From Halomonas sp. A40-4 (GTDB lineage: Bacteria; Pseudomonadota; Gammaproteobacteria; Pseudomonadales; Halomonadaceae): a stretch of 64,000 bases of DNA. Location of the stretch: NCBI RefSeq assembly GCF_015767635.1, contig NZ_CP065230.1:1-64000 (forward strand), written 5' to 3'. The notes under the pieces are model-generated. The model did not search any database. It worked only from the letters and a program-made list of their open reading frames with translations, and was not told the origin of the DNA. The position numbers and the translations under genes are program-made. Of the stretch, positions 21,707-30,417 are shown piece by piece (the first letter of the stretch is position 1; each line of letters starts with the position of its first letter).

Positions 21707-23126
21707 TTTAAACGCCCTGGAGCATGCCCGCGTTCTTGTGGTGGGTGATGTGATGCTAGACCGCTATTGGCACGGTGGCACCTCGCGCATATCGCCGGAA
21801 GCGCCTGTGCCGGTGGTGCGCGTCGAGGATGCGGATGATCGTCCCGGCGGAGCGGCGAACGTCGCGTTGAATATTGCGGCGTTAGGGGCACGGGTTGGCC
21901 TGGCAGGATTGGTGGGCGCAGATGAAAATGCCGAGTTGCTTTCGCATCAATTGTCGGCTTCGAATGTAAGTACTCACTTTCAGTATAGCGGGGAGATACC
22001 CACGATTACCAAGCTTCGGGTCATGAGTCGCAACCAACAGTTGCTGCGCCTGGACTTCGAGGAGCGTCTGGACGGTGTCGATACCACGGATTTGCTGGCC
22101 CAGGTGGAGCAGGCGCTGCCTGATTGCGACGTGATGATTCTGTCCGACTACGGTAAGGGCACCTTGAACCAGGTGGAGAAGCTGATCGCCCTGGCGCGAG
22201 CCCAAGGTAAGCCGGTGCTGGTCGATCCCAAGGGTAGCGATTTCAGTAAGTACCGCGGCGCCAGCCTGATAACGCCGAATTTGACGGAGTTCGAGACAAT
22301 AGTCGGCCATTGTAGCAGTGATGCAGAGCTCTCAAAGCGTGGTGAAGCATTGCGCCTTGAGCTGGCGTTGGACGCGCTATTGATCACGCGCAGCGAAAAA
22401 GGCATGACGTTGATTTACGAGGGGCATGAACCGTTGCATTTACCAACCCGTGCTCAGGAAGTCTTTGATGTGACGGGCGCCGGCGATACCGTGATTGGCC
22501 TGATGGGGTTGGCAATGGCGGCAAACCATGAGTTGCCCGAGGCCATGATGCTGGCCAATCTGGGGGCAGGGTTGGTAGTGGCCAAGCCGGGTACTGCTAC
22601 GTTGTCGATCGCCGAGCTTTATACCGCCCTGCACGGCGATAAGCTTGCTGAATTCGGGGTGATTGAGCCAACCCAACTGGTAGAGGCCGTACAAGCTGCC
22701 CAGACCCGGGGCGAGCGAGTGGTCATGACCAACGGCTGCTTCGATATTTTGCACGCGGGCCACGTGGCCTATCTTGAACAGGCAAAACGGTTGGGGGATC
22801 GGTTGATTGTGGCAGTCAATGACGATGCCTCCATCGGCCGCCTAAAAGGCCCGACGCGGCCTATCAATCCACTCCATCGCCGTATGCAGGTACTGGCAGG
22901 GTTGGGGGCGGTAGATTGGGTCGTCCCCTTCAGCCATGACACCCCACAAGCGCTCATCGAAGCCGTACTGCCGGATATTCTTGTCAAAGGCGGCGACTAT
23001 CGGCCAGAGGATATTGTCGGTGGAAAAGCGGTGATTGCCAATGGCGGTGAGGTGAAAGTACTGGGCTTTGAAGATGGTGTCTCAACCACAGCGATGATCA
23101 GCTCGATCCTGGATCGCGAGCGCTAA
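21696..23126 (+). CDS. hldE: Bifunctional heptose 7-phosphate kinase / heptose 1-phosphate adenylyltransferase
   Basis: HldE carries out two steps of ADP-heptose synthesis. The N-terminal ribokinase-like domain (residues 1 to about 315) has [15 protein letters not shown] and the catalytic [12 protein letters not shown] motif. The C-terminal nucleotidyltransferase domain has [16 protein letters not shown] with the HxGH motif. At 476 residues it equals the E. coli protein in size (477). It overlaps the upstream heptosyltransferase by 11 bases and the waaA start by one base (TAATG). GmhB acts between its two activities. Confidence 0.96.
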   Translation: MKVDLNALEHARVLVVGDVMLDRYWHGGTSRISPEAPVPVVRVEDADDRPGGAANVALNIAALGARVGLAGLVGADENAELLSHQLSASNVSTHFQYSGEIPTITKLRVMSRNQQLLRLDFEERLDGVDTTDLLAQVEQALPDCDVMILSDYGKGTLNQVEKLIALARAQGKPVLVDPKGSDFSKYRGASLITPNLTEFETIVGHCSSDAELSKRGEALRLELALDALLITRSEKGMTLIYEGHEPLHLPTRAQEVFDVTGAGDTVIGLMGLAMAANHELPEAMMLANLGAGLVVAKPGTATLSIAELYTALHGDKLAEFGVIEPTQLVEAVQAAQTRGERVVMTNGCFDILHAGHVAYLEQAKRLGDRLIVAVNDDASIGRLKGPTRPINPLHRRMQVLAGLGAVDWVVPFSHDTPQALIEAVLPDILVKGGDYRPEDIVGGKAVIANGGEVKVLGFEDGVSTTAMISSILDRER

Positions 23127-24439
23127 TGGCGGCACCCAACTGGCCTCGGCTTGCTTACTCAGCGGCACTGTATGCCCTTTCGCCATTGATCATGTGGCGT
23201 ATCTGGCGAGAGCAAGTACCTACTTACTCCCGTTTGCAGCGCCTTGGTATGTGTCTTGATCCACTGCCTTCAGCGCCGCGCCTCTGGTTGCACTGCGCCT
23301 CGGTGGGCGAGGTGCGTGCTGCCCGCCCGCTGATAGAGGGCTTGCTGGAGCGCTATCCCCGGCACAGCCTGCTGATCACTACCATGACCGCCACGGGCGC
23401 TCAGCAGGCCCAGGCGCTCATCCATGAACAACCTGAAAGCGAACAGAAGCGGCTTGTTCACCGCTTCCTGCCGCTCGACTATCCAGGCGCGGCCAGGCGT
23501 TTTGTCGATCGGGTAAAACCCGCGATGGCGCTGCTGTTTGAAACCGAACTCTGGCCCAACCTGCTACACGCCTGCCGTTGTCAGACAGTGCCTGTGGCCG
23601 TGGTCAATGGTCGGCTATCGTCTGGCGCCTACCAGCGTTATCGGCGCTGGCGACCCTTGATGACTGACGCCCTGGCTAACGTTAGCTGGCTGGCTGCCAA
23701 GTCACCGGAAGATGCCGAGCGCTTTAACGCGCTGGGTTGCCGCGCTGAGGTAACCAGCGTGGTGGGGTCGCTGAAATTTGAAATCCCCCCTCAGGATAAG
23801 GTTTTCGAGGAGGGTGAGTACTTACATCGTCAGTGGGGTGGGCGCCCGGTATGGGTAGCGGGCTCCACCCGTGATGGTGAAGAAACACTATTACTCGAGG
23901 CGCATGCTCAGTTGCGTAAGCGCCATCCAAACGCGCTTTTAGTTCTGGTGCCCCGCCATCCCCAGCGGTTTGATGAGGTTGCCTACCTGTGCCGCGATGA
24001 GGGCTGGTTGCTCAGCCGTCGCAGCGAACAGCAAGTCGTAACGGAGCAGACCCAGGTCTACCTGGCGGATACGCTGGGGGAATTGGCGCTGCTCTATGCG
24101 GCGGGCAGTGTGGCTTACGTGGGAGGCAGTTTGGTCCCCCTGGGCGGCCAAAACGTGCTGGAGCCCGCTGCCCTGGGCAGGCCTGTGTTGAGCGGGCCCT
24201 CAATCGAAAACTTTACTGACGTGGCCGAGCCACTGTTAGCCGCCGGCGCCCTCGTTCTAGTGGATAGCCCCGATGCCCTCGCCGAGATGCTGATGAGTTA
24301 TTTTGACCATCCCTGTGATGCGCAACAAAAAGGCCAGGCTGGCCTGGCGGTAATCAATGCCCAGCAGGGCGCCCTCAAGCGAACCCTGCACGGGCTTGGT
24401 AAGCTCGTACCCCAGTCGCTAGCGGTCTCTCCGGATTAA
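23126..24439 (+). CDS. waaA: Kdo transferase
   Basis: WaaA (KdtA) transfers Kdo from CMP-Kdo to lipid IVA at the inner membrane. A short hydrophobic N-terminal anchor (YSAALYALSPLIMWRIW) is followed by the acceptor domain with the catalytic-base motif CASVGEVRAARPL and FETELWPNLL. The donor domain has GGSLVPLGGQNVLEPAALG. The protein is 437 residues long (425 in E. coli). The presence of KdkA suggests it may be monofunctional here, but this cannot be read from sequence. Its stop codon shares TTAA with the convergent pelG. Confidence 0.95.
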   Translation: MAAPNWPRLAYSAALYALSPLIMWRIWREQVPTYSRLQRLGMCLDPLPSAPRLWLHCASVGEVRAARPLIEGLLERYPRHSLLITTMTATGAQQAQALIHEQPESEQKRLVHRFLPLDYPGAARRFVDRVKPAMALLFETELWPNLLHACRCQTVPVAVVNGRLSSGAYQRYRRWRPLMTDALANVSWLAAKSPEDAERFNALGCRAEVTSVVGSLKFEIPPQDKVFEEGEYLHRQWGGRPVWVAGSTRDGEETLLLEAHAQLRKRHPNALLVLVPRHPQRFDEVAYLCRDEGWLLSRRSEQQVVTEQTQVYLADTLGELALLYAAGSVAYVGGSLVPLGGQNVLEPAALGRPVLSGPSIENFTDVAEPLLAAGALVLVDSPDALAEMLMSYFDHPCDAQQKGQAGLAVINAQQGALKRTLHGLGKLVPQSLAVSPD

Positions 24440-25821
24440 CCCTTGCTGGGTTGCAGCATAAACGTTTGGTAAGTCAAATGTTCAAACTCATGGTCCAGTA
24501 CGGCCAAGCCAACTAAAGATGTAAAAAGAAGCGATAGTGCGTATCCATAACCGTAGAACACTGGGCCGAGAAGTTGACTGAGTAGCGTGAATACAAGGTT
24601 GCTTAACAAGAATAGCAGGCAAAGCCAAAGTGCCGGTTTGAGACGGTCAAGATAAAATAGCACGTTCAGGATGGCCATCAGCAGTACTTGGATTCCCACG
24701 GCCACAATATCGATATTGAAAAGCGGCAAGTACCAGTGGGAAAACCCCAGCCAGGTAAATAATAATGGGCCGCTGAGTAGCAGTCCGGCCACCGTGATGC
24801 CCTGTACTTTAAAAATATCGTAGATACCGTGGCGAACGCTGGCGACCATTTCACCGCGCAGTGTCTCAATATGTCCCAGTGTGTCTCCACCTCTTATGGC
24901 GTCGTAATAGGCATGGCATCGCTCGGCAAAGTCGGTTTCCATGCGCATGATGAATACCGCCATTCCCGGCACAATGGAAAGATAGGCCAAAAAGATAGGC
25001 AGGTCGTAAATCGGCGAGGCGCGCAGCGGGCCAATAATGGGCTCGGATGTGGCCGGGTTGAACCAGAACACCAGCTTGTCTGCCCAAATACCGGCCTGAT
25101 AGAACAGCCCAATGGCGATCAACGAACGCTGGCACTGCCCGGCACGGTGCAACTCGAAGGCCCACAGTCGATCACTTGGGTAATGTCGAATTACCATGGC
25201 CAGTAGCATGAAAAGCAGCAGGCTCTGGCCAATCACAAAGCCACCCAGCAGGCCCTCAAGCCCATAATCGTTGAGCAGCATGCCGCCAACAAACGTGGCC
25301 CCATAGCCAACGGCAAACGCCAGTAGTACCTGACGGTAGGCTTTTATTCCTGCGACAAACACGGTGACGCACCAGATCATGCAAAGCACCACAAAGCTGA
25401 CCAGCATTTCCAGTTGATAGAGCCAGGGTGTCTGTCCGAAAGTCCACCACAGCAGGGCGCTACCAACGGAGGCGGCTACCAGCATGACCAACGTCAGCAG
25501 CCCCATCACGTTGGGCAGGATCGTGGCATCGCGCTTTTCAAACAGCCGGTCGGCAACAAAGCGGGTAAACAGCAACTGTACCAGTGATGTCAGCAGTAGC
25601 GACCCGGCGACAAGCCAGGTGACAGACACCAGAAACGCTGTCACATGGGGGGTGTTGGCGGGGCTAGCTGCTGCTGACAAGATGCCCAGTGCCATGACCG
25701 CCAGAATGGACAGCACCCAGGGGCCGGAACTGATCAATCCCGCGTAGCCATAGGCACGCAGCAGGCTGAAATAGCTATCCTGGCGTAGCAACCGCCGCAG
25801 TTCAAAACCAATGCCGGCCAT
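24436..25821 (-). CDS. pelG: Pel exopolysaccharide inner-membrane transporter PelG
   Basis: PelG is a polytopic MOP-superfamily protein that, with PelD, PelE and PelF, forms the Pel synthesis and export complex of the inner membrane. The 461 residues contain about 12 hydrophobic segments. It opens with GIGFELRRLLRQDSYFSLLRAYGYAGLISSGPW, shown here as two motifs: FELRRLL and YAGLISSGPW. It is the last gene of the pel operon, 26 bases after pelF. Its TAA overlaps the stop codon of waaA on the opposite strand by four bases (TTAA), with no room for a terminator between them. Confidence 0.95.
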   Translation of the reverse strand: MAGIGFELRRLLRQDSYFSLLRAYGYAGLISSGPWVLSILAVMALGILSAAASPANTPHVTAFLVSVTWLVAGSLLLTSLVQLLFTRFVADRLFEKRDATILPNVMGLLTLVMLVAASVGSALLWWTFGQTPWLYQLEMLVSFVVLCMIWCVTVFVAGIKAYRQVLLAFAVGYGATFVGGMLLNDYGLEGLLGGFVIGQSLLLFMLLAMVIRHYPSDRLWAFELHRAGQCQRSLIAIGLFYQAGIWADKLVFWFNPATSEPIIGPLRASPIYDLPIFLAYLSIVPGMAVFIMRMETDFAERCHAYYDAIRGGDTLGHIETLRGEMVASVRHGIYDIFKVQGITVAGLLLSGPLLFTWLGFSHWYLPLFNIDIVAVGIQVLLMAILNVLFYLDRLKPALWLCLLFLLSNLVFTLLSQLLGPVFYGYGYALSLLFTSLVGLAVLDHEFEHLTYQTFMLQPSKG

Positions 25822-25847
25822 CTATATGATCTCCCAGCGCCAAGGGG

Positions 25848-27431
25848 TTAACGTGCAGTTAATGTTGATAGTGGGCTGCCCGCGGGTGCCGATGAATCGC
25901 TGGCGGCTAAAGAGGGTTGCATGACATCTTTATACAGCTGCTGGTAACGCTCCATCATTAAAATATCGGTGTACTGGGCCTCAACGCGGGCAATACCTGT
26001 GGCGCGTGCACTGTGCCATACCGCCGGATTAGCAAGCAGATAATGCATGGCACTGGCCGTCGCCATGGGGTTGGCGATCGGTACGATTTCTCCTGCCGCT
26101 TGGCGAATATCCTGATGGCCCATGACCAGTTCGCGGCAGGCACCGACATCGCTGCACACCACGGGTACGCCCGCAGCCATGGCTTCGAGCACCACCAATG
26201 GCTGTGCTTCGCTAATTGAGGTCAACACTACCAGGCGCACTTGGGCAAGTATGTCTTCGGTGCGTTGGAAACCCAGAAACCGCACGTTCTTTTCCACGCC
26301 CAGCTGTGCCACCAGGTCGCGGCATTCTTGGGCATAAGTCGGATCCTCGCTGTCCGGCCCGACAATCCAGCCTTCGGCGTCAGGCAATTGACTGATCAAC
26401 TGGCGCATAGCGCGGATAAACGTCTTGATATCCTTGATCGGCGTGACGCGACCCAGCAAAGCGACAATGGGCGCTTGGTTGCACGCGGTGGCATCGCGCA
26501 ACGGGGCAAAGCGCTCAATGTTAATGCCATTGGGGATCAGCCGGGTACGTGCCTCAGTCGCCCCATCCTGCAGTTGACGCAAGCGGTTGCCTTCATGGAG
26601 CGTGGTGATTTGCGCGGCACTGGCGTAGGTCATTCGGCCAAGCCCCTGGAAGAAACGGATCCACATCTGGCGAATATAGCCGGTATCGATCTGAAACCCG
26701 TGGGACAGCGCATCCCGGGATGTTTTAATCCACTTGGCTTCGAGCAGGTCTATTTGACGCTCTTTGGTATAGATACCGTGCTCGGTGATCACCAATGGCC
26801 GCTGATGGATATGGTGTGCCAGCGCGCCTAAGAATCCTGCATAGCCGGTAGAGATGGCGTGTAGACAGTGGCTTTTTGGTAAGGCGTTGGCAATGCGCGC
26901 CAACATGAAGAGCGGCGCGTGAATATTGCGCACTGACCAAAAGTAATCGATAAATGAGGGCTCTGTCACATGCTCGAGGTAGTGATCGACAATGTATTGC
27001 CATGCTTCCTGGCTGTGAAGAAAATCCTCCTGACTTAAGCCACCCCGCTGGCCAATCATCCGGGCAACGTCGCATAGTGCCCGCTGTTGGTCACTCGCCA
27101 TTGGTTGACGCAACGTGTCGTGAAGTTCACGGACCTTGACAAAGGTGCTGGCTCGACCTCTGCTAGCTTTGATGGTGCGACGCGGGGACAAGTCTTCCAT
27201 TAAGTAATGGCATTCTAGATGCACCACATTGGCGGGACGTTCAAACAAAATGCCGTGGTAATGGTCGCGGCTCCCGCCCAGGAAAACCAGCGCGAAACGA
27301 AGGTGTGGCAGACCACGAATCAACTGGTCTACCCAGGCACTTACCCCTCCCCGTACCATGGGATAGGTACCTTCCAGCAGCAAAGTAACATCCGCCGGGT
27401 CGTCATGTTGACTCAGTGTCGGCCAGTTCAT
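25848..27431 (-). CDS. pelF: Pel polysaccharide glycosyltransferase PelF
   Basis: PelF is the cytosolic GT4-family polymerase of Pel, a polymer rich in partly deacetylated GalNAc. It has 527 residues (507 in P. aeruginosa). Motifs include LLLEGTYPMVRGGVSAWVDQ at the N-terminus, TEHGIYTKERQ, LLGRVTPIKDIKTF, and the E-x7-E site SISEAQPLVVLEAMAAG. Its start overlaps the pelE stop codon by four bases (ATGA). A UDP-sugar donor is expected; the epimerase at the head of the operon is a plausible supplier. Confidence 0.95.
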   Translation of the reverse strand: MNWPTLSQHDDPADVTLLLEGTYPMVRGGVSAWVDQLIRGLPHLRFALVFLGGSRDHYHGILFERPANVVHLECHYLMEDLSPRRTIKASRGRASTFVKVRELHDTLRQPMASDQQRALCDVARMIGQRGGLSQEDFLHSQEAWQYIVDHYLEHVTEPSFIDYFWSVRNIHAPLFMLARIANALPKSHCLHAISTGYAGFLGALAHHIHQRPLVITEHGIYTKERQIDLLEAKWIKTSRDALSHGFQIDTGYIRQMWIRFFQGLGRMTYASAAQITTLHEGNRLRQLQDGATEARTRLIPNGINIERFAPLRDATACNQAPIVALLGRVTPIKDIKTFIRAMRQLISQLPDAEGWIVGPDSEDPTYAQECRDLVAQLGVEKNVRFLGFQRTEDILAQVRLVVLTSISEAQPLVVLEAMAAGVPVVCSDVGACRELVMGHQDIRQAAGEIVPIANPMATASAMHYLLANPAVWHSARATGIARVEAQYTDILMMERYQQLYKDVMQPSLAASDSSAPAGSPLSTLTAR

Positions 27432-28441
27432 CGCCAGTACTCCATTAGAGGGTGCAACACAGGGTGCTGCTGGGCCGTAGGGCTCAGTCGTGACAAATGA
27501 TCGCGTAGCATATGGTAGTTGCGGGTTTGAAAGGCCTGTTCGGCGCGATAAGGCGCGAGGTCATCGTCGTGCATGTCGAGCATTTCACATTGGCGAAAGG
27601 CCTGTTCGGCGCTTTGCTGATCCTTCAAGGCCAGGTATATACGGCCGCGTAAGAGCTGTCGATGAGCGTGATTGGCTTGGCCGATGGCCTGATTGATGTA
27701 GTCAAGAGCTTGGGATAAATAGAATCGCGTCGTGCTGCCTTGGGCGAGGGTAAGGTAATCATATTCCCAGTGGAGGGTCGCCAATGCTTCGGCGAAATGC
27801 CCATGCGGGTCACCATCGCGCTCGCGGTGCTGAACGAGTCGTTGGATACGTTCGTCGACATCGCGCTCAATGCCACTGAGCATGGAATAGGCCAGCAGCC
27901 TTACGTCATCGGTCGGGTCAGCCAGGCCTAGACGAAGCAGATTGATCGCCTGGCGCCGTGGTAGATGTCGGCAGGCCAGAATGGCTTCCTGGCGCAGCAC
28001 TGGGCTATCGGAATAGCTCAATATACTGGCTAAGCCTTCCCGCATGGCAGTGGTCTCAGGGCTGGGCGGGGAGAGCGGCTGGTAAGGGAGAGGCGGTAAA
28101 TTCAGTGCCTGCCAAGACACGTCACGTTTTGGGGTAGCCCCATAAAGTGCGGGAACCACGGCCATCAATAAACCCAGTAAGCCGATACCCGGCAACAGGA
28201 AGAGTAATAAAAACAGCAGTAGAAGATTACCCATCAAGGGCTGCTGGTAGCCTGAAGGCAATAGTTGTCGAATACCTTCCGCCATCAGTAGCGCGCCAGC
28301 GCCATGTAGCAACATGATGGGTAAAGAAGGCACACTTGCCGTCGCGAACCACATGTGAGCACCCCAGGCTTCAGCACCAAAGCCCGCGGCCAGCCAGAGC
28401 ATGCCGATTGATAAACGTCTTGCAGGACTAGGCGTGAGCAT
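27428..28441 (-). CDS. pelE: Pel inner-membrane scaffold PelE
   Basis: PelE is a small inner-membrane protein with TPR repeats that joins the PelD-PelF-PelG complex. The 337 residues show two hydrophobic blocks near the N-terminus (residues about 12-75), further membrane segments to about 110, and a helical repeat C-terminal part with TPR-like spacing (for example LLRGRIYLALKDQQSAEQAF). I chose the ATG at 28441, which overlaps pelD by 14 bases. The open frame to 28522 lies inside pelD. Assignment rests on position and architecture as much as on sequence. Confidence 0.88.
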   Translation of the reverse strand: MLTPSPARRLSIGMLWLAAGFGAEAWGAHMWFATASVPSLPIMLLHGAGALLMAEGIRQLLPSGYQQPLMGNLLLLFLLLFLLPGIGLLGLLMAVVPALYGATPKRDVSWQALNLPPLPYQPLSPPSPETTAMREGLASILSYSDSPVLRQEAILACRHLPRRQAINLLRLGLADPTDDVRLLAYSMLSGIERDVDERIQRLVQHRERDGDPHGHFAEALATLHWEYDYLTLAQGSTTRFYLSQALDYINQAIGQANHAHRQLLRGRIYLALKDQQSAEQAFRQCEMLDMHDDDLAPYRAEQAFQTRNYHMLRDHLSRLSPTAQQHPVLHPLMEYWR

Positions 28442-29789
28442 GGCTTGCCTCGGGGCGAGTATTGGTCGAGAGCAGCTTCCTGGCCGAACGCCGACCGTCA
28501 ATGACCTGGTAGCTGACATCAATGTATTGGCAGGCCTCGCCGATACCCGGCTGCGCGGCCATGGTTTCTTTTAACCGCTCGGCATACATCGCAAAGGCCG
28601 TTTGTTTTGTTAACGGCAGCAGTACATAGAGTCGCTGCGAACCGTCGTCTTTTGGAGTGACCCAGCTACGGTCGAGGCCGCGTTGCGCACTGACGATGCT
28701 ATCCTTGGCGGAGGTTATCTGGATGTCGCTGAGCTGGGTTGAGAAATCAATGGTGATGAGCAGCGAGGTCAGTTGATGATCGCGGGCGTGTCGAACCCAC
28801 TGGGCGACGATGGCGCGATGGTCAGTGCTTTCTCCCTGCAGTGTGTGTTGGGTCTGTTGCAACAGATCACCCAACTGAGCCCCCAGCACGGCCAGCAGGT
28901 GTAAGTGGCCACGATGAAAATCGATGAAAGGCATAGCGGTAATAGCTACAACAGCGTAGATGCGTTGCTCGACATCAATGAGAGGCACGACGGCAAGCAG
29001 TGGCGCGTTATCAATGTTAATTCCTTGATCCATTGCGCTTTTAAGGCAGATCATGCGGCGTTGTTCAAGGCAGGCCAAGAGCATCGGGTCGTTCCACGGA
29101 AGCGCAATATCGCCGCCATACCATGTGACAGACTGTGGCTGTAATCGCTGTTGGCGATCGACGGGTATCAACGCTGCCTTTTGGACCCTGGCATGCAGGG
29201 CCAGGAAGTTCAGCAGTTCGTTGCCGTGTTGCCTGAGAACATCGACGCCAGGCGCAAGTGCTTGGTACTTGGCTTCAAGGGCTTTCAGGGCATCACGCAG
29301 CGTGAACGGGTTGGCCGCCAAGCGCTCGGCCAGTTGATCATGGGAAACGCGCAATAGCTGATAGTGGCGGATAAACTCCTCTAACCGCGTCGACTGAGCA
29401 CGGTGGACAACCGTCATCTGATGTAAACGCCGCCGCCAGTTATCGGCCATTTCACCTGCCACCATGCCTACCAATATCAGCGCGATGGCCACTGGCAGGC
29501 GTTGTGACGAGTCGTTTAGCAGGTCACCGTGGTACCACCATCCCTCAAGCCCCATCAATACGACGCTGACCAAGCCACTACTGAAACCCAGAGCAAAGCC
29601 ATAGCGCATGCCCACCAGCAAGGGGGCGATAGCCAATAGCCAGGTTAAGCCACTGCCCAGTAGCAAGGGGTCATCTGGGTTGATGAGCCAGCCGATAACC
29701 GGAAACCCGAGAGTGATGACGGCGGTTTCTAGAAGCCTTAACCCGCGGGAGGGCAGTGCAGGCTGACGTTCATCGGTCGATAGGATCAT
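28428..29789 (-). CDS. pelD: c-di-GMP receptor PelD
   Basis: PelD is the inner-membrane c-di-GMP receptor that switches on Pel synthesis. The 453-residue protein has four membrane segments in the first 115 residues, a coiled linker, a GAF domain and a degenerate GGDEF domain. The inhibitory-site-like motif R370-G-L-D373 is present, and R405 follows. These sit three positions after the residues R367, D370 and R402 known to bind c-di-GMP in P. aeruginosa PelD. The active-site GGDEF residues are absent, so it is a sensor rather than an enzyme. pelC ends seven bases upstream. Confidence 0.95.
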   Translation of the reverse strand: MILSTDERQPALPSRGLRLLETAVITLGFPVIGWLINPDDPLLLGSGLTWLLAIAPLLVGMRYGFALGFSSGLVSVVLMGLEGWWYHGDLLNDSSQRLPVAIALILVGMVAGEMADNWRRRLHQMTVVHRAQSTRLEEFIRHYQLLRVSHDQLAERLAANPFTLRDALKALEAKYQALAPGVDVLRQHGNELLNFLALHARVQKAALIPVDRQQRLQPQSVTWYGGDIALPWNDPMLLACLEQRRMICLKSAMDQGINIDNAPLLAVVPLIDVEQRIYAVVAITAMPFIDFHRGHLHLLAVLGAQLGDLLQQTQHTLQGESTDHRAIVAQWVRHARDHQLTSLLITIDFSTQLSDIQITSAKDSIVSAQRGLDRSWVTPKDDGSQRLYVLLPLTKQTAFAMYAERLKETMAAQPGIGEACQYIDVSYQVIDGRRSARKLLSTNTRPEASHAHA

Positions 29790-29796
29790 TGTGGCC

Positions 29797-30336
29797 TCAC
29801 TGCTGTACGGGCAAGGTGTCGACGAGATCCGCCATCAGTTTCTGTGCCACGCCGCTGGTGGTGCTGAAGCCCCAGCCAGACCGTGCGCCGCTGGCGCTCC
29901 ATAAAATATCCCCTGTGTTGACATCCACTACGCGCAAACTGATGCCAATAGCGGGTTCGCCATCCAGACCGGTTTTGTAATGCCACTCATCCACCGACCC
30001 CGTCACCCCATAGCGCGCCCCTTGCTGCTGCGCCCAACTGAGAGCCGCTTGATAGTCCTGCTCACTGGGCAGCGCCAATAAATTTTGCTGGGGCGGGCGA
30101 GGCGCCTGGGTCAGGGAACTGATGCCTTGCTGATGCAAAAGCGTCGTAAGGCTGGCTTCCGCCTTCTGCCCTGCCAGCGGTGTTTCCGAATGGTTGGCAA
30201 TTGGCAGTAATGCCCATTGCGCCTGGCGGCTTAGCGGTTCTGAGCGGTGAACATCCGTGACCGCGCAGCCACTGAGTAATATCACGCCAACAAGAAGTGC
30301 CAGCTGTGCCAACGGCCTCAAATGATGAATACGCAT
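29797..30336 (-). CDS. pelC: Pel outer-membrane lipoprotein PelC
   Basis: PelC is a lipoprotein that forms a ring at the periplasmic face of the outer membrane and guides cationic Pel to PelB. The 179 residues start with a lipoprotein signal peptide and the lipobox LSGC, giving Cys24 as the lipidated residue. The mature part has a compact alpha/beta fold like that of PelC (GVTGSVDEWHYKTG). It lies 81 bases after pelB. Confidence 0.92.
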   Translation of the reverse strand: MRIHHLRPLAQLALLVGVILLSGCAVTDVHRSEPLSRQAQWALLPIANHSETPLAGQKAEASLTTLLHQQGISSLTQAPRPPQQNLLALPSEQDYQAALSWAQQQGARYGVTGSVDEWHYKTGLDGEPAIGISLRVVDVNTGDILWSASGARSGWGFSTTSGVAQKLMADLVDTLPVQQ

Positions 30337-30417
30337 CGCTGTATCTCCAGGGCGCTAGCTCGGCGCCTCAAGCAGTGGTGGGGTAACGGCGTTGCCGTTG
30401 GGTCGCCCGTGGCATGT

